Positions 9,040 to 20,187 of a stretch of 64,000 bases of DNA are shown here, one piece after another. Both the position numbers and the translations under genes were made by a program. Where the stretch lies: contig NZ_CM004509.1 in NCBI RefSeq assembly GCF_001693435.1, positions 1,302,001 to 1,366,000 of the forward strand, in the 5' to 3' direction. Each line of letters starts with the position of its first letter. Within the stretch, counting starts at the first letter, position 1. Source of the stretch: Gilliamella sp. wkB7 (GTDB taxonomy: Bacteria; Pseudomonadota; Gammaproteobacteria; Enterobacterales; Orbaceae). The notes beneath the pieces are model-generated. The model saw only the letters and a list, made by a program, of their open reading frames with translations. It was not told where the DNA came from and did not search any database.

Positions 9040-12000
9040 TTACTCTTCGTCTAACTCTATATTAATACCTAACGAACGAATCTCTTTTAACAATACATTA
9101 AATGATTCTGGTATCGCAGGTTCCATACGATGATCACCATCTACAATATTTTTGTACATCTTAGTACGACCGTTCACGTCATCTGACTTAACAGTTAACA
9201 TTTCTTGTAAGGTATAAGCAGCACCATATGCCTCAAGTGCCCATACTTCCATCTCACCGAAACGCTGACCACCGAATTGAGCTTTACCACCCAATGGTTG
9301 CTGAGTAACCAGACTGTATGAACCTGTAGAACGAGCATGCATTTTGTCATCAACCAAGTGGTTCAATTTGAGCATATACATGTAACCAACAGTTACAGGA
9401 CGTTCAAATTGTTCACCTGTACGACCATCATACAACGTAATTTGTCCAGAAGTTGGTAGATCACCAAGTTCAAGTAATGCCTTAATTTCTTGCTCTTTAG
9501 CACCATCAAATACAGGTGTAGCAAGTGGCATACCATTACGTAAATTCTGTGCCAGAGTCATGACTTCTTGATCAGTAAATTCAGCAACATTAACTTTTTG
9601 CGCTGCACCTAAACCAAGGTCATACGCTTTTTGGATAAATTCGCGTAATTTAGCTAATTCTTGCTGTTCTTTCAGCATAGTATCAATCTTCTGACCAATA
9701 CCTTTAGCCGCCATACCTAAGTGAGTTTCTAGAATCTGCCCGATATTCATACGTGATGGAACCCCCAGTGGGTTTAATACGATATCAACCGGACGGCCTT
9801 TGTTATCATATGGCATATCTTCAATTGGGTTAATTTTAGAGATAACCCCTTTGTTACCATGACGACCAGCCATTTTATCCCCAGGCTGGATTTGACGTTT
9901 AACAGCTAAATAAACTTTAACAATTTTTAACACACCAGGTTGTAAATCATCGCCTTGGGTGATCTTCATGCGTTTAGCTTCAAGTTTTTTGTTAAATTCA
10001 GCTTTAATTTCTTCGTGCTGTTCTGCAAGTTGCTCTAATTGAGCTTGTTTATCTTCGTTCGCAATACCGATTGTTAACCATTTTTCACGTGGTAAAGCAT
10101 CCAATTTGTCAGCTTTAATTCCACCAGCAATTAACACATCACGAATACGAGCAAACAAAGCAGCTTCTAAAATGTTAAGTTCTTCAGTTAAATCTTTACG
10201 TGCTTGTTTTAATTGCATGTCTTCAATTTCAAGTGCACGTTTATCTTTTTGTACACCATCACGTGTAAAGACTTGAACATCAATTACTGTACCAGAAACA
10301 CCATTTGGCACACGTAAAGAAGTATCTTTAACATCAGACGCTTTCTCACCAAAAATCGCACGCAGTAGTTTTTCTTCTGGGGTTAATTGAGTTTCACCTT
10401 TTGGTGTCACTTTACCAACCAGAATATCACCGCCTTTAACTTCAGCACCGATATAAACAATACCTGATTCATCAAGTTTAGAAAGTGCAGCTTCACCTAC
10501 ATTTGGAATGTCGGCAGTGATTTCTTCAGCACCTAGTTTAGTATCTCGTGAGATACAAGATAGTTCTTGAATATGAATCGAAGTAAAACGGTCATCTTGT
10601 ACAACTTTTTCAGAAACTAAAATTGAATCCTCAAAGTTATAACCATTCCATGGCATGAAAGCCACGCGCATGTTTTGACCTAATGCTAATTCACCTAAAT
10701 CAGTTGATGGACCGTCAGCAAGAACATCGCCTCGTTCAACTTTTTCACCTAATTTCACACATGGAATTTGATTGATACAAGTATTTTGGTTAGAACGGGT
10801 ATATTTAGTTAAGTTATAAATATCAATACCTGTTTCACCAGCGTACATTTCATCATCATTAACGTTAATTACAATGCGTGATGCATCAACATATTGAACA
10901 GTACCACCACGACGAGCTACTGCAGTTACACCTGAGTCAACTGCTACAGCCCTTTCCATACCAGTTCCAACAAATGGTTTTTCCGCTTTTAATGTCGGTA
11001 CTGCTTGACGTTGCATGTTCGCACCCATTAGGGCACGGTTCGCATCATCATGCTCTAAGAATGGAATTAATGAAGCACCAACCGATACGATTTGCTGAGT
11101 TGATACGTCCATATAGTGAACTTGTTCAGGACTATATAAACCTGACTCACCATTTAAACGGCAAGTAACTAAGTCTTCTTTAAAGCGTCCGTCTTCATCA
11201 AGGTTTGAGTTAGCCTGAGCAATAACAAATTCGCTTTCATCAATCGCTGATAAATAATTAATTTCATCAGTTACAATACCATCGATAACTCGACGATATG
11301 GCGTTTCTAAGAAACCATACTCATTAGTACGAGAATAAACTGCTAATGAGTTAATCAAACCAATGTTCGGACCTTCAGGTGTCTCAATCGGACATACACG
11401 ACCATAATGAGTAGGATGTACGTCACGCACTTCAAATCCTGCTCGTTCACGAGTTAAACCACCAGGACCTAATGCTGAAATACGACGTTTGTGAGTAATT
11501 TCAGATAATGGATTGTTTTGATCCATAAACTGAGATAATTGGCTAGAACCAAAGAACTCACGGATTGCAGCTGAAATCGGTTTAGCATTGATCATATCTT
11601 GTGGCATCAGTGAATCTAAATCACCTAAAGATAAACGTTCTTTAACAGCTCGCTCTACACGAACTAAACCAATACGGAATTGGTTTTCTGCCATTTCACC
11701 AACGCTACGAATACGACGATTACCTAAATGGTCGATATCATCAACTTCACCATGACCATTACGAATGCCGATTAATTTCTTCATTACGTCAACGATATCA
11801 TCTTTTGTTAAGACGCTTTCGCCTTCGATATCTTCACGACCTAAAGAACGATTAAATTTCATTCGACCAACTGCAGATAAATCATAACGCTCGTCAGAGA
11901 AGAATAAATTATCAAATAACGCTTCTGCCGCCTCTTTTGTTGGTGGTTCACCAGGACGCATCATACGATAAATTTCAACTAATGCACCTAATCGATCACG

Positions 12001-13068
12001 AGTTGAATCAACATTTAAGGTTTCAGAAATAAATGGTCCATGATCAAGATCATTAGTAAATAATGTTTCGATCTTTCTATGGCCAGCATTAGTTAATTCA
12101 AGCAGTAGCTCTAATGAAATTGGTGTATTTGCAAAAGCAATAACTTCGCCTGTCGCTTCATTGACATAATTTTTAGCTAACACTTTATTAACTATATATT
12201 CAACAGGTACATCAATTTTAGTGACGTTATCTTTATCTAATTCACGGATGTGGCGAGCGGTAATACGACGACCTTTTTCAGCATAAACTTTGCCTTTTGA
12301 TTCGATATCAAAAAGAGCTGTTTCGCCACGTAAACGTTCTGGAACAAGATCCATTTTCAGTTTGGATTTGCCCACTTCAAAAATAGTTTTCTCGAAGAAA
12401 ATATCTAAAATTTCTTCTGTTTCATAACCTAAGGCACGTAAAATAATTGTTGCTGGAAGTTTACGACGACGGTCAATACGGGCAAAAAGATTATCTTTTG
12501 GATCAAATTCAAAATCAAGCCAAGAGCCACGATAAGGAATAATCCGAGCATTATATAAAACTTTACCAGAAGAGTGTGTTTTACCTTTATCACTATCAAA
12601 GAACACACCTGGACTACGATGTAATTGTGATACGATTACACGTTCAGTACCGTTGATCACAAACGTACCATTGTCCGTCATTAAAGGAATTTCGCCCATG
12701 TAGACGTCTTGCTCTTTAATATCTTTTACTGTTCCTTCTGGCGCATCTTTATCATAAATAACTAAACGTAATTTAACGCGCAACGGTGCTGAGTAAGTGA
12801 TCCCCCTAATTTGACATTCTTTAACATCAAACACAGGTTCGCCCATTTTAAAGCTCACGTATTGTAACTCAGCATTACCACTATAACTTTTTATCGGAAA
12901 TATTGAACGAAATGCGGCTTCTAAGCCATATTGACCTTCTGGATCTTGTTCAATAAATTTCTGGAACGAATCAAGTTGAATAGAAAGAAGATACGGTATA
13001 TCCAAGACTTGTGGACGCTTACCAAAATTCTTACGAATTCGTTTTTTCTCGGTATAAGAGTAAACCAT
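9040..13068 (-). CDS. rpoB: DNA-directed RNA polymerase subunit beta
   Basis: Second large catalytic subunit of RNA polymerase, 1342 residues exactly as in E. coli, beginning [19 protein letters not shown]. The rifampicin-pocket region is wild type in appearance ([32 protein letters not shown], split here as [16 protein letters not shown] and [13 protein letters not shown]). The catalytic-face segments [13 protein letters not shown] and the C-terminal [14 protein letters not shown] are present. It follows rplL after an attenuator-like terminator, the usual way the ratio of ribosomal stalk to polymerase is set. Confidence 0.99.
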   Translation of the reverse strand: MVYSYTEKKRIRKNFGKRPQVLDIPYLLSIQLDSFQKFIEQDPEGQYGLEAAFRSIFPIKSYSGNAELQYVSFKMGEPVFDVKECQIRGITYSAPLRVKLRLVIYDKDAPEGTVKDIKEQDVYMGEIPLMTDNGTFVINGTERVIVSQLHRSPGVFFDSDKGKTHSSGKVLYNARIIPYRGSWLDFEFDPKDNLFARIDRRRKLPATIILRALGYETEEILDIFFEKTIFEVGKSKLKMDLVPERLRGETALFDIESKGKVYAEKGRRITARHIRELDKDNVTKIDVPVEYIVNKVLAKNYVNEATGEVIAFANTPISLELLLELTNAGHRKIETLFTNDLDHGPFISETLNVDSTRDRLGALVEIYRMMRPGEPPTKEAAEALFDNLFFSDERYDLSAVGRMKFNRSLGREDIEGESVLTKDDIVDVMKKLIGIRNGHGEVDDIDHLGNRRIRSVGEMAENQFRIGLVRVERAVKERLSLGDLDSLMPQDMINAKPISAAIREFFGSSQLSQFMDQNNPLSEITHKRRISALGPGGLTRERAGFEVRDVHPTHYGRVCPIETPEGPNIGLINSLAVYSRTNEYGFLETPYRRVIDGIVTDEINYLSAIDESEFVIAQANSNLDEDGRFKEDLVTCRLNGESGLYSPEQVHYMDVSTQQIVSVGASLIPFLEHDDANRALMGANMQRQAVPTLKAEKPFVGTGMERAVAVDSGVTAVARRGGTVQYVDASRIVINVNDDEMYAGETGIDIYNLTKYTRSNQNTCINQIPCVKLGEKVERGDVLADGPSTDLGELALGQNMRVAFMPWNGYNFEDSILVSEKVVQDDRFTSIHIQELSCISRDTKLGAEEITADIPNVGEAALSKLDESGIVYIGAEVKGGDILVGKVTPKGETQLTPEEKLLRAIFGEKASDVKDTSLRVPNGVSGTVIDVQVFTRDGVQKDKRALEIEDMQLKQARKDLTEELNILEAALFARIRDVLIAGGIKADKLDALPREKWLTIGIANEDKQAQLEQLAEQHEEIKAEFNKKLEAKRMKITQGDDLQPGVLKIVKVYLAVKRQIQPGDKMAGRHGNKGVISKINPIEDMPYDNKGRPVDIVLNPLGVPSRMNIGQILETHLGMAAKGIGQKIDTMLKEQQELAKLREFIQKAYDLGLGAAQKVNVAEFTDQEVMTLAQNLRNGMPLATPVFDGAKEQEIKALLELGDLPTSGQITLYDGRTGEQFERPVTVGYMYMLKLNHLVDDKMHARSTGSYSLVTQQPLGGKAQFGGQRFGEMEVWALEAYGAAYTLQEMLTVKSDDVNGRTKMYKNIVDGDHRMEPAIPESFNVLLKEIRSLGINIELDEE

Positions 13069-13264
13069 TAGTTCCTCAACTTGCTTATCTGCTATTTTAG
13101 CATGATTAAATATTCATCAGGGGGTACTACCTTCAAATAATAACGCCTGACACCTCATCGAAAATATCTTTAAATATCAATTGATTAGGCTTAGTAAATA
13201 TACTATTTCTTTATTACTTTTTATTGATAATCTTCAAATAAAATTCTTTGACTTTTTACAGCGC

Positions 13265-13294
13265 AAAAAGGCTGGAGGTAAAAAACCCCCAGCC
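13265..13294 (-). terminator. rplL-rpoB attenuator
   Basis: On the minus strand: a 10-bp stem GGCTGGGGGT / ACCTCCAGCC (one G-U pair), a loop of five T, then five T. It lies 22 bp after the rplL stop. A partial terminator between rplL and rpoB is known from E. coli, where it lets only part of the transcripts continue into rpoBC; the same role is inferred here. The 248-bp gap (13069-13316) holds no gene. Confidence 0.85.
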
Positions 13295-13316
13295 ATTTAG
13301 GTTGCTATCGATAAAC

Positions 13317-13685
13317 TTATTTAAGTTCGACAACTGCACCAGATTCTTCAAGTGCCTTTTTAAGTTCATCTGCATCAGCTTTGCTAACGCCTTCTTTAAC
13401 TGTTGCTGGAGCTGATTCAACAAGATCTTTAGCTTCTTTCAAGCCTAAACCTGTTGCACCACGAACTGCTTTGATAACAGCTACTTTGTTCGCACCAACT
13501 TCTTTTAAGATTACATCAAATTCAGTTTTTTCTTCTGCTGCTTCAGCTGGACCAGCTGCAGCAACTGCTACAGCTGCTGCTGCAGAAACGCCAAATTTTT
13601 CTTCCATCATTGATACAAGTTCAACAACGTCCATTACAGACATTTCGGCAACTGCATCTAAAATTTGTTCTTTAGTGATAGACAT
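13317..13685 (-). CDS. rplL: 50S ribosomal protein L7/L12
   Basis: Stalk protein of the large subunit that recruits translation GTPases; 122 residues (E. coli 121). It has an N-terminal dimerisation domain ([20 protein letters not shown]), an alanine-rich hinge at about 38-52 ([18 protein letters not shown]) and a C-terminal domain with [15 protein letters not shown]. The frame could start five codons earlier, but MSITKEQ is the universal start and a GGGAA motif precedes it. It follows rplJ by 61 bp in the rplJL pair. Confidence 0.97.
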   Translation of the reverse strand: MSITKEQILDAVAEMSVMDVVELVSMMEEKFGVSAAAAVAVAAAGPAEAAEEKTEFDVILKEVGANKVAVIKAVRGATGLGLKEAKDLVESAPATVKEGVSKADADELKKALEESGAVVELK

Positions 13686-13746
13686 AATATAGTTTCCCAA
13701 ATTTACAATTTTTATTAATTAATAAAGTTCACAATCATACTGCCAA

Positions 13747-14244
13747 TTAAGCAGCTTCTTTTTGATCGCGAACTGCTGCAAGAGTACGAACCAATTTGCC
13801 AGCTGCGGCTTCTTTCATGGTTGACATCAAGCGTGCTAATGCTTCTTCATAAGTAGGTAATGTTGCTAAGCGATCAATATTCGCTGCAGTAATCAACTCA
13901 CCTTCAAAGGCTGCGGCTTTAATCTCAAATTTATCATTTTCTTTAGCAAACGCTTTAAAAATACGCGCTGCAGCACCTGGGTGCTCATTTGAAAATGCAA
14001 TTAGAGTTGGACCAACAAACGTATCTTTTAAACACTCGTATTGAGTTCCCTCAACAACACGGCGTAATAGCGTATTACGAACAACACGCATATAAACACC
14101 AGCTTCACGAGCAGACTTACGTAATGCAGTCATTTTTTCTACAGTTACGCCACGAGAATCAGCAACAACTGCAGAAAGCGCACCTTTGGCGATTTCATTA
14201 ACTTCAGCAACAATTTCTTGTTTATTTTGAAGATTTAGTGCCAT
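13747..14244 (-). CDS. rplJ: 50S ribosomal protein L10
   Basis: A 165-residue stalk base protein that binds 23S rRNA and carries L7/L12 dimers. Starts [20 protein letters not shown] as in E. coli; [17 protein letters not shown] is the RNA-contact region and the C-terminal helix ends [15 protein letters not shown] well-placed CAGGAGC motif precedes the ATG. The 232-bp upstream leader carries an L10-leader RNA, so autoregulation by the L10-L7/L12 complex is expected. Confidence 0.97.
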   Translation of the reverse strand: MALNLQNKQEIVAEVNEIAKGALSAVVADSRGVTVEKMTALRKSAREAGVYMRVVRNTLLRRVVEGTQYECLKDTFVGPTLIAFSNEHPGAAARIFKAFAKENDKFEIKAAAFEGELITAANIDRLATLPTYEEALARLMSTMKEAAAGKLVRTLAAVRDQKEAA

Positions 14245-14329
14245 TGGTATTGCTCCTGGATTAAACTAGGCAAAGCCTAGACTGATTTTAACTAGCTACA
14301 CATGTAGCTAGCATAACCACGATGAGCAG

Positions 14330-14445
14330 AATCCCTCTATTATATCTATCAGGTTCTGTCACCGTCTACGTAGGAAAATTAAGTAGTTAAACTTCAACTA
14401 CACCTACGGTCTTGGACGGGGTCTGGTTAAGGCCAGACACCAACC
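14330..14445 (-). ncRNA. L10 leader RNA (autoregulatory element upstream of rplJL)
   Basis: The minus strand between rplA and rplJ has the pieces of the gammaproteobacterial L10 leader in order: a hairpin GTCTGGCCTTAACCAGAC, then CCCCGTCCAAGACCGTAGGTG, then CTACGTAGACGGTGACAGAACC, which pair to form the kinked-helix site bound by L10(L7/L12)4. The leader represses rplJL translation when stalk proteins are in excess. Two more perfect hairpins lie between it and rplJ: CTAGCTACA/TGTAGCTAG (14292-14311) and CTAGGC/GCCTAG (14266-14280). Exact limits are estimated. Confidence 0.85.
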
Positions 14446-14476
14446 GATTCTTATTGTTTAATCAATAAAAGTATAA

Positions 14477-15178
14477 TTAAACAGTTGCATTTAATGTTGC
14501 TTGATCAATAGCAACACCAGCACCCATTGTGGTAGAAAGGCTAACTTTCTTCACAAATACACCTTTAGAAGAGGCTGGTTTTGCACGTTTTAACGCAACA
14601 AGTAATGCTTCTAAATTCTCTTTAAGTTTCGCTGCATCAAAATCAGCTTTACCGATAGTAGTATGGATAATACCATTTTTATCATTACGGTAACGGATCT
14701 GACCAGCTTTAGCATTTTTAACTGCTTCTGCAACATTAGGCGTTACAGTACCAACTTTAGGATTTGGCATTAAACCACGTGGTCCTAAAATTTGACCTAA
14801 TTGACCAACAACACGCATAGCGTCTGGTGATGCAATAACAACATCAAAATCCATTTCGCCTTTTTTGATTTGATCAGCTAGATCATCCATACCAACTAGT
14901 TCTGCGCCAGCTTCTTTAGCTGCTTCTGCATTTGCACCTTGAGTAAATACAGCAACGCGAACACTACGACCAGTACCATGTGGAAGTACAATTGCACCAC
15001 GCACATTTTGATCTGATTTACGTGAATCAATACCTAAATTAACAGCAACATCAACACTTTCTGTAAATTTAGCAGTTGCGAATTCTTTTAATAAAGCAAT
15101 AGCTTCATTAATTTCATATTGTTTAGTCGCATTTACTTTTTCGCGGATAAGTTTAGCTTTCTTAGATAATTTAGCCAT
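14477..15178 (-). CDS. rplA: 50S ribosomal protein L1
   Basis: Binds 23S rRNA at the E-site side stalk and represses its own rplKA messenger in relatives. It has 233 residues (E. coli 234), starting [15 protein letters not shown]. Signature segments are [24 protein letters not shown] and [14 protein letters not shown]. It begins 3 bp after the rplK stop, so the two are translationally coupled. Confidence 0.97.
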   Translation of the reverse strand: MAKLSKKAKLIREKVNATKQYEINEAIALLKEFATAKFTESVDVAVNLGIDSRKSDQNVRGAIVLPHGTGRSVRVAVFTQGANAEAAKEAGAELVGMDDLADQIKKGEMDFDVVIASPDAMRVVGQLGQILGPRGLMPNPKVGTVTPNVAEAVKNAKAGQIRYRNDKNGIIHTTIGKADFDAAKLKENLEALLVALKRAKPASSKGVFVKKVSLSTTMGAGVAIDQATLNATV

Positions 15179-15181
15179 TGA

Positions 15182-15610
15182 TTAACCCTCCACTTCCAAG
15201 CCCATTGAACGAGCTGTTCCTTCAATAGAACGCATCATTGTTTCAATGGTAGCACCATTCATATCTGCAGCTTTTAATTCAGCAATTTCGCGAATCTGAG
15301 CACTTGTAATTTTACCTACTTTTTTCTTGTTAGGTTCGCCAGAACCAGACTTGATTTTAGCAGCTTTCTTTAATAAAACCGCAGCAGGAGGAGTTTTAGT
15401 TACAAATGTAAATGAACGGTCAGAATATACTGTAATAACAACAGGAATAGGTAAACCTTTTTCCATGCTTTCTGTTTTTGCATTAAATGCTTTACAGAAT
15501 TCCATAATGTTAACACCATGTTGACCTAGAGCAGGACCAACTGGCGGACTAGGATTCGCTGCACCAGCTGCAACTTGCAACTTGATGTAAGCTTGTACTT
15601 TTTTTGCCAT
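15182..15610 (-). CDS. rplK: 50S ribosomal protein L11
   Basis: A 142-residue protein of the GTPase-associated centre. [39 protein letters not shown] and the C-terminal RSMGLEVEG match E. coli L11 (142). The ATG at 15610 is chosen over a frame extension of nine codons because MAKKVQ is the universal N-terminus and GGAAAA precedes it. In E. coli secE-nusG lie directly upstream; here the upstream neighbour is fbaA, so the rpl-rpo cluster has been separated from secE-nusG. Confidence 0.97.
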   Translation of the reverse strand: MAKKVQAYIKLQVAAGAANPSPPVGPALGQHGVNIMEFCKAFNAKTESMEKGLPIPVVITVYSDRSFTFVTKTPPAAVLLKKAAKIKSGSGEPNKKKVGKITSAQIREIAELKAADMNGATIETMMRSIEGTARSMGLEVEG

Positions 15611-15699
15611 TTTTGATTTTCCTTTTCTCGGGTGCAAACGCCTCTATTAATAATAGTTATTAATAAATAGACAGCTCCCCTAAGTTAAATGAGGGCAAA

Positions 15700-15728
15700 A
15701 TTATCCTACAACTTTAGATAAAAAGCAA
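15700..15728 (-). promoter_or_regulatory. Sigma-70 promoter for rplKAJL-rpoBC
   Basis: On the minus strand: -35 TTGCTT, a 17-bp spacer and -10 GATAAT, about 90 bp before rplK. This is the only good promoter match in the gap between fbaA and rplK. Confidence 0.6.
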
Positions 15729-15752
15729 GATTTATTTAAAACAGGATAAATG

Positions 15753-15783
15753 AAAAGCAGAACAATAAGTTCTGCTTTTTTTG
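15753..15783 (-). terminator. Terminator of pgk-fbaA
   Basis: A perfect 11-bp stem AAAAGCAGAAC / GTTCTGCTTTT with a 5-nt loop lies just after the fbaA stop. On the minus strand it ends in four T; T-rich sequence also follows on the plus strand. It isolates the glycolytic genes from the rplK promoter. Confidence 0.8.
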
Positions 15784-15791
15784 CCATCAAA

Positions 15792-16871
15792 TTATAGAAC
15801 GTTAATTGCGTTAAGTTCTTTAAATGCGAGTTCTAAACGTGCAACTAAAGAATCTTGACCTTTACGTAACCATACACGAGGATCGTAATATTTTTTATTT
15901 GGTGCATCAGGACCTTCAGGATTACCTAATTGTCCTTGTAAATAAGCTTCATTTGCTTTGTAATAATCTAAAACGCCAGCCCAGTTAGCCCATTGTGTAT
16001 CAGTATCAATATTCATTTTGATAACACCATAGCTTACTGCTTCTGCAATTTCTTCTGGTGTAGAGCCAGAACCACCATGGAACACGAAGTTCAATGATTT
16101 TTCAGGTAAATTAAATTTTTCTGATACATATTTTTGTGAGTTATCTAGAATTTTTGGCGTCAACTTAACGTTACCTGGTTTATAAACACCATGCACATTA
16201 CCAAATGATGCAGCAATAGTGAAACGAGGACTAATCGCGCTCAAACGTTCATAAGCATAAGCAACATCTTCTGGTTGTGTATAAAGTGCTGAACTATCCA
16301 TGTGGCTATTATCAACACCATCTTCTTCACCACCAGTACAACCTAATTCTAATTCCAATGTCATTTTCATTGCCGACATACGAGCAAGATATTGACAACA
16401 AATATCAATGTTATCTTTTAACGTTTCTTCTGAAAGATCAATCATATGAGAAGAAAACAACGGTTTACCTGTTTTAGCAAAATGAGTTTCGCCAGCATCA
16501 AGTAATCCATCAACCCAAGGCAATAATTTTTTCGCACAATGGTCAGTATGAACAATAACTGGTACGCCATATTTTTCTGCCATAAGATGAACATGTTTAG
16601 CGCCAGATACAGCCCCTAACACAGCACACTCTTGACCTTCAAGTTTTAAACCTTTACCTGCAATAAATTGTGCACCGCCATTAGAAAATTGAACAATAAC
16701 AGGAGAACCTACTTTAGCTGCGGTTTCAATAACTGCATTAATTGTATTTGTATCAACACAGTTTACCGCTGGTAGGGCAAAATTATTTTCACGTGCAATT
16801 TGGAACACTTTTTGAACATCATCACCAGTTACTACGCCAGGTTTAACGACATCAGAAATTTTTGTAACCAT
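15792..16871 (-). CDS. fbaA: Class II fructose-bisphosphate aldolase
   Basis: Zinc-dependent cleavage of fructose-1,6-bisphosphate to two triose phosphates. It has 359 residues, the same as E. coli FbaA. VIVHTDHCAKKLLPW (zinc ligand His at about 110), LELELGCTGGEEDGVDNS, NVHGVYKPG and FVFHGGSGST are the class II landmarks. It lies 78 bp after pgk with a terminator-like hairpin in the gap, giving the pgk-fba order common in gammaproteobacteria. Confidence 0.97.
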   Translation of the reverse strand: MVTKISDVVKPGVVTGDDVQKVFQIARENNFALPAVNCVDTNTINAVIETAAKVGSPVIVQFSNGGAQFIAGKGLKLEGQECAVLGAVSGAKHVHLMAEKYGVPVIVHTDHCAKKLLPWVDGLLDAGETHFAKTGKPLFSSHMIDLSEETLKDNIDICCQYLARMSAMKMTLELELGCTGGEEDGVDNSHMDSSALYTQPEDVAYAYERLSAISPRFTIAASFGNVHGVYKPGNVKLTPKILDNSQKYVSEKFNLPEKSLNFVFHGGSGSTPEEIAEAVSYGVIKMNIDTDTQWANWAGVLDYYKANEAYLQGQLGNPEGPDAPNKKYYDPRVWLRKGQDSLVARLELAFKELNAINVL

Positions 16872-16899
16872 TTTATTACCTATAAATTTATTAATATAA

Positions 16900-16935
16900 A
16901 AAGTAGTAAGGATGAGTAATTAGCTCATCCTTACT
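16900..16935 (-). terminator. Terminator or attenuator between pgk and fbaA
   Basis: A 12-bp stem AGTAAGGATGAG / CTCATCCTTACT with a 7-nt loop, followed on the minus strand by a CTTTTTAT tract. Because fbaA starts only about 30 bp further on, it may act as a partial terminator that tunes fbaA relative to pgk. Confidence 0.65.
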
Positions 16936-16949
16936 TTTAAACTATAATA

Positions 16950-18113
16950 TTATGCTTTTGCTCTTTCTTCTAACATTGCAACAGCTGGAAGTTTTTTACC
17001 TTCAACAAATTCTAGGAAAGCACCACCACCAGTTGAAATATAAGAGATTTTATCTTCAATACCGAATAAATCAATTGCAGCTAATGTATCACCACCACCG
17101 GCAATTGAAAAACCTTGGCTATCAGCAATTGCTTTAGCAACAATTTCAGTACCACGACGAAAATTAGGGAATTCAAATACACCTACAGGACCATTCCACA
17201 GTATAGTTTTTGCATTCTTGATAATATTCGCTAATACTTCTGCTGATTTATCACCTAAATCAAGAATTTGTTCATTTTCTTTAACATCTTTTACTGATTT
17301 TTCAGTTGCTGTAGCTGTTTCACTGAATTCAGTGGCAACGCGAACATCAGTAGGTACAGGAATTTCACAGTTAGCCATTAATTTTTTAGCTTCAGGAATT
17401 AAATCAGCTTCGTAAAGTGATTTACCAACATTATAACCTTCTGCTGCGATGAAAGTATTAGCAATACCACCACCAACAATTATTTGATCAGCAATTTTAG
17501 AAAGTGAATCAAGAACAGTTAATTTAGTTGATACTTTAGAACCCGCGACAATAGCAACCATTGGTCTTGCTGGATTATCAAGCGCTTTACCTAATGCATC
17601 TAATTCAGCAGCTAATAATGGACCTGCACAAGCAACAGGAGCAAATTTACCTGCACCATGAGTTGAAGCTTGCGCACGGTGAGCAGTACCAAACGCATCC
17701 ATTACATAGATGTCGCAAAGTGCAGCATATTTTTTAGATAAAGTTTCATCATCTTTACCTTCACCGACATTGAAACGAACATTTTCAAGAACAACTAATT
17801 CACCCTCTTTAACATCAACACCATCAAGGTAATCTTTTACTAAACGAACAGGAAAAGATACATGTTCTTTCAAGTAATCAACAACGGGTTGTAATGAAAA
17901 TTCAGGGTTATATTCCCCTTCCGTTGGACGACCAATATGAGAAGTAACCATTACTTTAGCACCTTTCTTGATCGCTTCTTCAATAGTCGGTAATGATGCT
18001 TTAATTCGCGCATCAGAAGTTACTTTACCATTTTTAACTGGCACATTAAGATCTGAACGAATAAATAAACGTTTTCCTTTTAGATCAAGATCTTGCATTC
18101 TAATAATAGACAT
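16950..18113 (-). CDS. pgk: Phosphoglycerate kinase
   Basis: Transfers phosphate from 1,3-bisphosphoglycerate to ADP in glycolysis. It has 387 residues, identical to E. coli length. [55 protein letters not shown] and the GGGDTLAA nucleotide loop are present. The ATG at 18113 is chosen over an upstream in-frame start since AGAGGA lies 7 bp before it and [11 protein letters not shown] aligns with the known N-terminus. It is upstream of fbaA on the same strand. Confidence 0.97.
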   Translation of the reverse strand: MSIIRMQDLDLKGKRLFIRSDLNVPVKNGKVTSDARIKASLPTIEEAIKKGAKVMVTSHIGRPTEGEYNPEFSLQPVVDYLKEHVSFPVRLVKDYLDGVDVKEGELVVLENVRFNVGEGKDDETLSKKYAALCDIYVMDAFGTAHRAQASTHGAGKFAPVACAGPLLAAELDALGKALDNPARPMVAIVAGSKVSTKLTVLDSLSKIADQIIVGGGIANTFIAAEGYNVGKSLYEADLIPEAKKLMANCEIPVPTDVRVATEFSETATATEKSVKDVKENEQILDLGDKSAEVLANIIKNAKTILWNGPVGVFEFPNFRRGTEIVAKAIADSQGFSIAGGGDTLAAIDLFGIEDKISYISTGGGAFLEFVEGKKLPAVAMLEERAKA

Positions 18114-18341
18114 GTGACTTCCTCTTATAAATATCAATATAATAAAATTATGACTATTCTAACATAAAATTTTCTTTTAGGTTACAACCATTATTGCTCA
18201 CATACTGAACATTTGATAGAAATAAAAAATTTGTTATCAAGGTAAAAATTTTTATACAACAGCATTGACAATAGACAGAAAATCAGGCATATTTTGCCGC
18301 CTTATTAATATGTAATTTTTATCTAAACTTGGGAGTTGACT

Positions 18342-18605
18342 TTGGCTAATATCAAATCAGCTAAGAAACGTGCGGTTCAATCCGAAAAACGCCGTAAACA
18401 TAATGCTAGTAACCGTTCAATGATGCGTACTTATATTAAAAAAGTTTACGCAGCTGTTGCAGCTGGTGATAAACAAACAGCTGAAGTGGCATTCAAAGAC
18501 ATGCAGGCAGTTGTTGATCGTCAAGCGGCTCGTGGCTTAATCCACAAAAACAAAGCTGCACGTCATAAAGCGAATTTAATTAAGCAGATTAAAGCATTGG
18601 CTTAA
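18342..18605 (+). CDS. rpsT: 30S ribosomal protein S20, TTG start
   Basis: An 87-residue helical small-subunit protein (E. coli 87). After the initiator it reads [20 protein letters not shown] and ends INKLA-like IKALA. The start is the TTG at 18342, 6 bp after GGGAG; another TTG two codons earlier is too close to that motif. E. coli rpsT also starts with UUG, which limits translation and allows feedback by S20. It stands alone and is followed by a strong terminator. Confidence 0.95.
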   Translation: MANIKSAKKRAVQSEKRRKHNASNRSMMRTYIKKVYAAVAAGDKQTAEVAFKDMQAVVDRQAARGLIHKNKAARHKANLIKQIKALA

Positions 18606-18644
18606 TGCCGTTATCTATTAACTATTATAGTTAGAAAGAATAAT

Positions 18645-18670
18645 AAAAAGTGGTGTAAGCCACTTTTTTT
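18645..18670 (+). terminator. rpsT terminator
   Basis: A 9-bp stem AAAAAGTGG / CCACTTTTT with a 6-nt loop, running into T-rich sequence, 40 bp after the rpsT stop. Confidence 0.85.
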
Positions 18671-18715
18671 ATTTGTATACTAATCCGTTATTCGATATTA
18701 ATAAGAGAGTATATT

Positions 18716-19330
18716 GTGGTTCAGCGTGATTATGTAAGAAAAAAGAGCCGATCAAAAAAAAATAATTCACGAAATAAGCCTAATTTAATGATATTTTTGG
18801 CTATTATTATTATTATTCTATTTTCTACTATTCTCTATTACGTTGCGAATAACAAACCAACTCAACCAGTTAAACCCCCGAAAGTAAAAACCCAACCTCC
18901 GGCAATAACATTACCAGAAAGACCTCAAGAACGTTGGACCTATCTTAAAGAACTTGAAACTCCAAATGCTAGTTATGGTTCAAGAGCAAGTGAACGGCAA
19001 CAAATTTTAGATAGCTTTGTCAATAATTCACGTCCTGTCACGCCGCCGACTAAAAATAATAGTGTGACCAAACAAGAAACTACTTCATCTATAACTACAC
19101 AAAATGTTGGTACTTCAAATAAATGGATATTGAAATGTGGAGCATTCAAAGATAAAGCTAACGCCGAAGCCCTTAAAGCAAGAATTGCAATGATTGGCAT
19201 CAGTGGTAGTATATCTTCGGGTCAATTATATAGAGTCACAGCAGGGCAATATACTAATAAAAATGAGGCAGATAAGGCATTAAACTCATTAAAAAATAAT
19301 GGGATTAATGATTGTATTATTTCTAACTAA
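18716..19330 (+). CDS. ftsN: Cell division protein FtsN, short form
   Basis: Bitopic inner-membrane protein that activates septal peptidoglycan synthesis. Starts with GTG: VQRDYVRKKSRSKKN matches the cytoplasmic start of E. coli FtsN (AQRDYVRR). There is one membrane segment at about 24-43, then the essential-helix motif PERPQERWTYLKELE (67-81; E. coli PEERWRYIKELE), and a C-terminal SPOR domain from about 135 (WILKCGAFKDKANAEALKAR). At 204 residues it is well short of E. coli (319): the Gln-rich linker is mostly missing. It is followed 10 bp later by yihY. Confidence 0.9.
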   Translation: MVQRDYVRKKSRSKKNNSRNKPNLMIFLAIIIIILFSTILYYVANNKPTQPVKPPKVKTQPPAITLPERPQERWTYLKELETPNASYGSRASERQQILDSFVNNSRPVTPPTKNNSVTKQETTSSITTQNVGTSNKWILKCGAFKDKANAEALKARIAMIGISGSISSGQLYRVTAGQYTNKNEADKALNSLKNNGINDCIISN

Positions 19331-19340
19331 AAATAAAAAT

Positions 19341-20180
19341 ATGAAATCATTCAAAAATATACAGCTATTTACTAAAATGTTATGGTCGCGTATAAATCAA
19401 GACCGTTTAACAACATCTTCTGCTGGGTTAGCTTATACAACAATCCTTGCTTTAGTGCCACTTATTACTGTTATATTTTCTCTACTCTCTGCTTTCCCTA
19501 TGTTTGACGAAGTCAGTCTTTCATTAAAAAAAATAATTTATAACAATTTAGTTCCGACCGCTAGTGACACTATCGAGAATTATTTAGAACAATTTATTGG
19601 CAATACTAAAAAAATGACCTTTATGGGTGTAATCGGTTTAATTGTTACATCGCTTCTATTAATTAATTCAATTAATACTGCGCTTAATCACATATGGAAA
19701 ACCAAGCGTAAGCGATCATTCATGTACAATCTAACGATGTATTGGACCATATTAACTTTAGGCCCTATTTTGGCTGGTTCAAGTGTTGCAATAAGTTCTT
19801 ATGTGTTTTCACTAAAATGGCTTTCTACTGCGACAACAGGTAACTTTCTATTCAATTCTTTACCATTTATTATATCAGTAGTTGGTTTCTGGTTGCTTTA
19901 TAGTATTATTCCTACTGAGTCAGTACCTTTTAAAGAGTCCATAGTTGGAGCCGTTGTCGCAGCAATATTATTTGAACTAGGAAAACGAGCATTTGCGCTG
20001 TATATAACTTCTTTCCCAACTTATCAACTTATTTATGGAGTTGTATCATCAATTCCCATTATGTTAGTTTGGATCTATTTTTCTTGGTGCATTGTTTTGT
20101 TTGGAGCTGAGTTTGCTGCAACTTTAACGGACTTTAATCGCAATAAGCTCGCAGTTGAAAATCAATCATTACCAGGGTAA
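19341..20180 (+). CDS. yihY: YihY/BrkB-family inner-membrane protein
   Basis: A 279-residue membrane protein of the YihY family. [20 protein letters not shown], the [15 protein letters not shown] segment and [20 protein letters not shown] follow E. coli YihY (290). Five to six membrane spans are expected. It is not an RNase; the old BN name is an error of the literature. Function is unknown. The ATG at 19341 gives the best family start; the frame is open further upstream into ftsN. It is 7 bp from dtd, the E. coli yihY-dtd order. Confidence 0.9.
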   Translation: MKSFKNIQLFTKMLWSRINQDRLTTSSAGLAYTTILALVPLITVIFSLLSAFPMFDEVSLSLKKIIYNNLVPTASDTIENYLEQFIGNTKKMTFMGVIGLIVTSLLLINSINTALNHIWKTKRKRSFMYNLTMYWTILTLGPILAGSSVAISSYVFSLKWLSTATTGNFLFNSLPFIISVVGFWLLYSIIPTESVPFKESIVGAVVAAILFELGKRAFALYITSFPTYQLIYGVVSSIPIMLVWIYFSWCIVLFGAEFAATLTDFNRNKLAVENQSLPG

Positions 20181-20187
20181 TTATTTT

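Noticed and set aside
10878..11168. A 96-codon plus-strand frame inside rpoB, and similar frames inside rpoC (4779, 5417, 6261)
   Set aside because: They lie wholly within intact, highly conserved genes on the opposite strand, are rich in His/Gln/Leu from reversed codons, and have no ribosome site.
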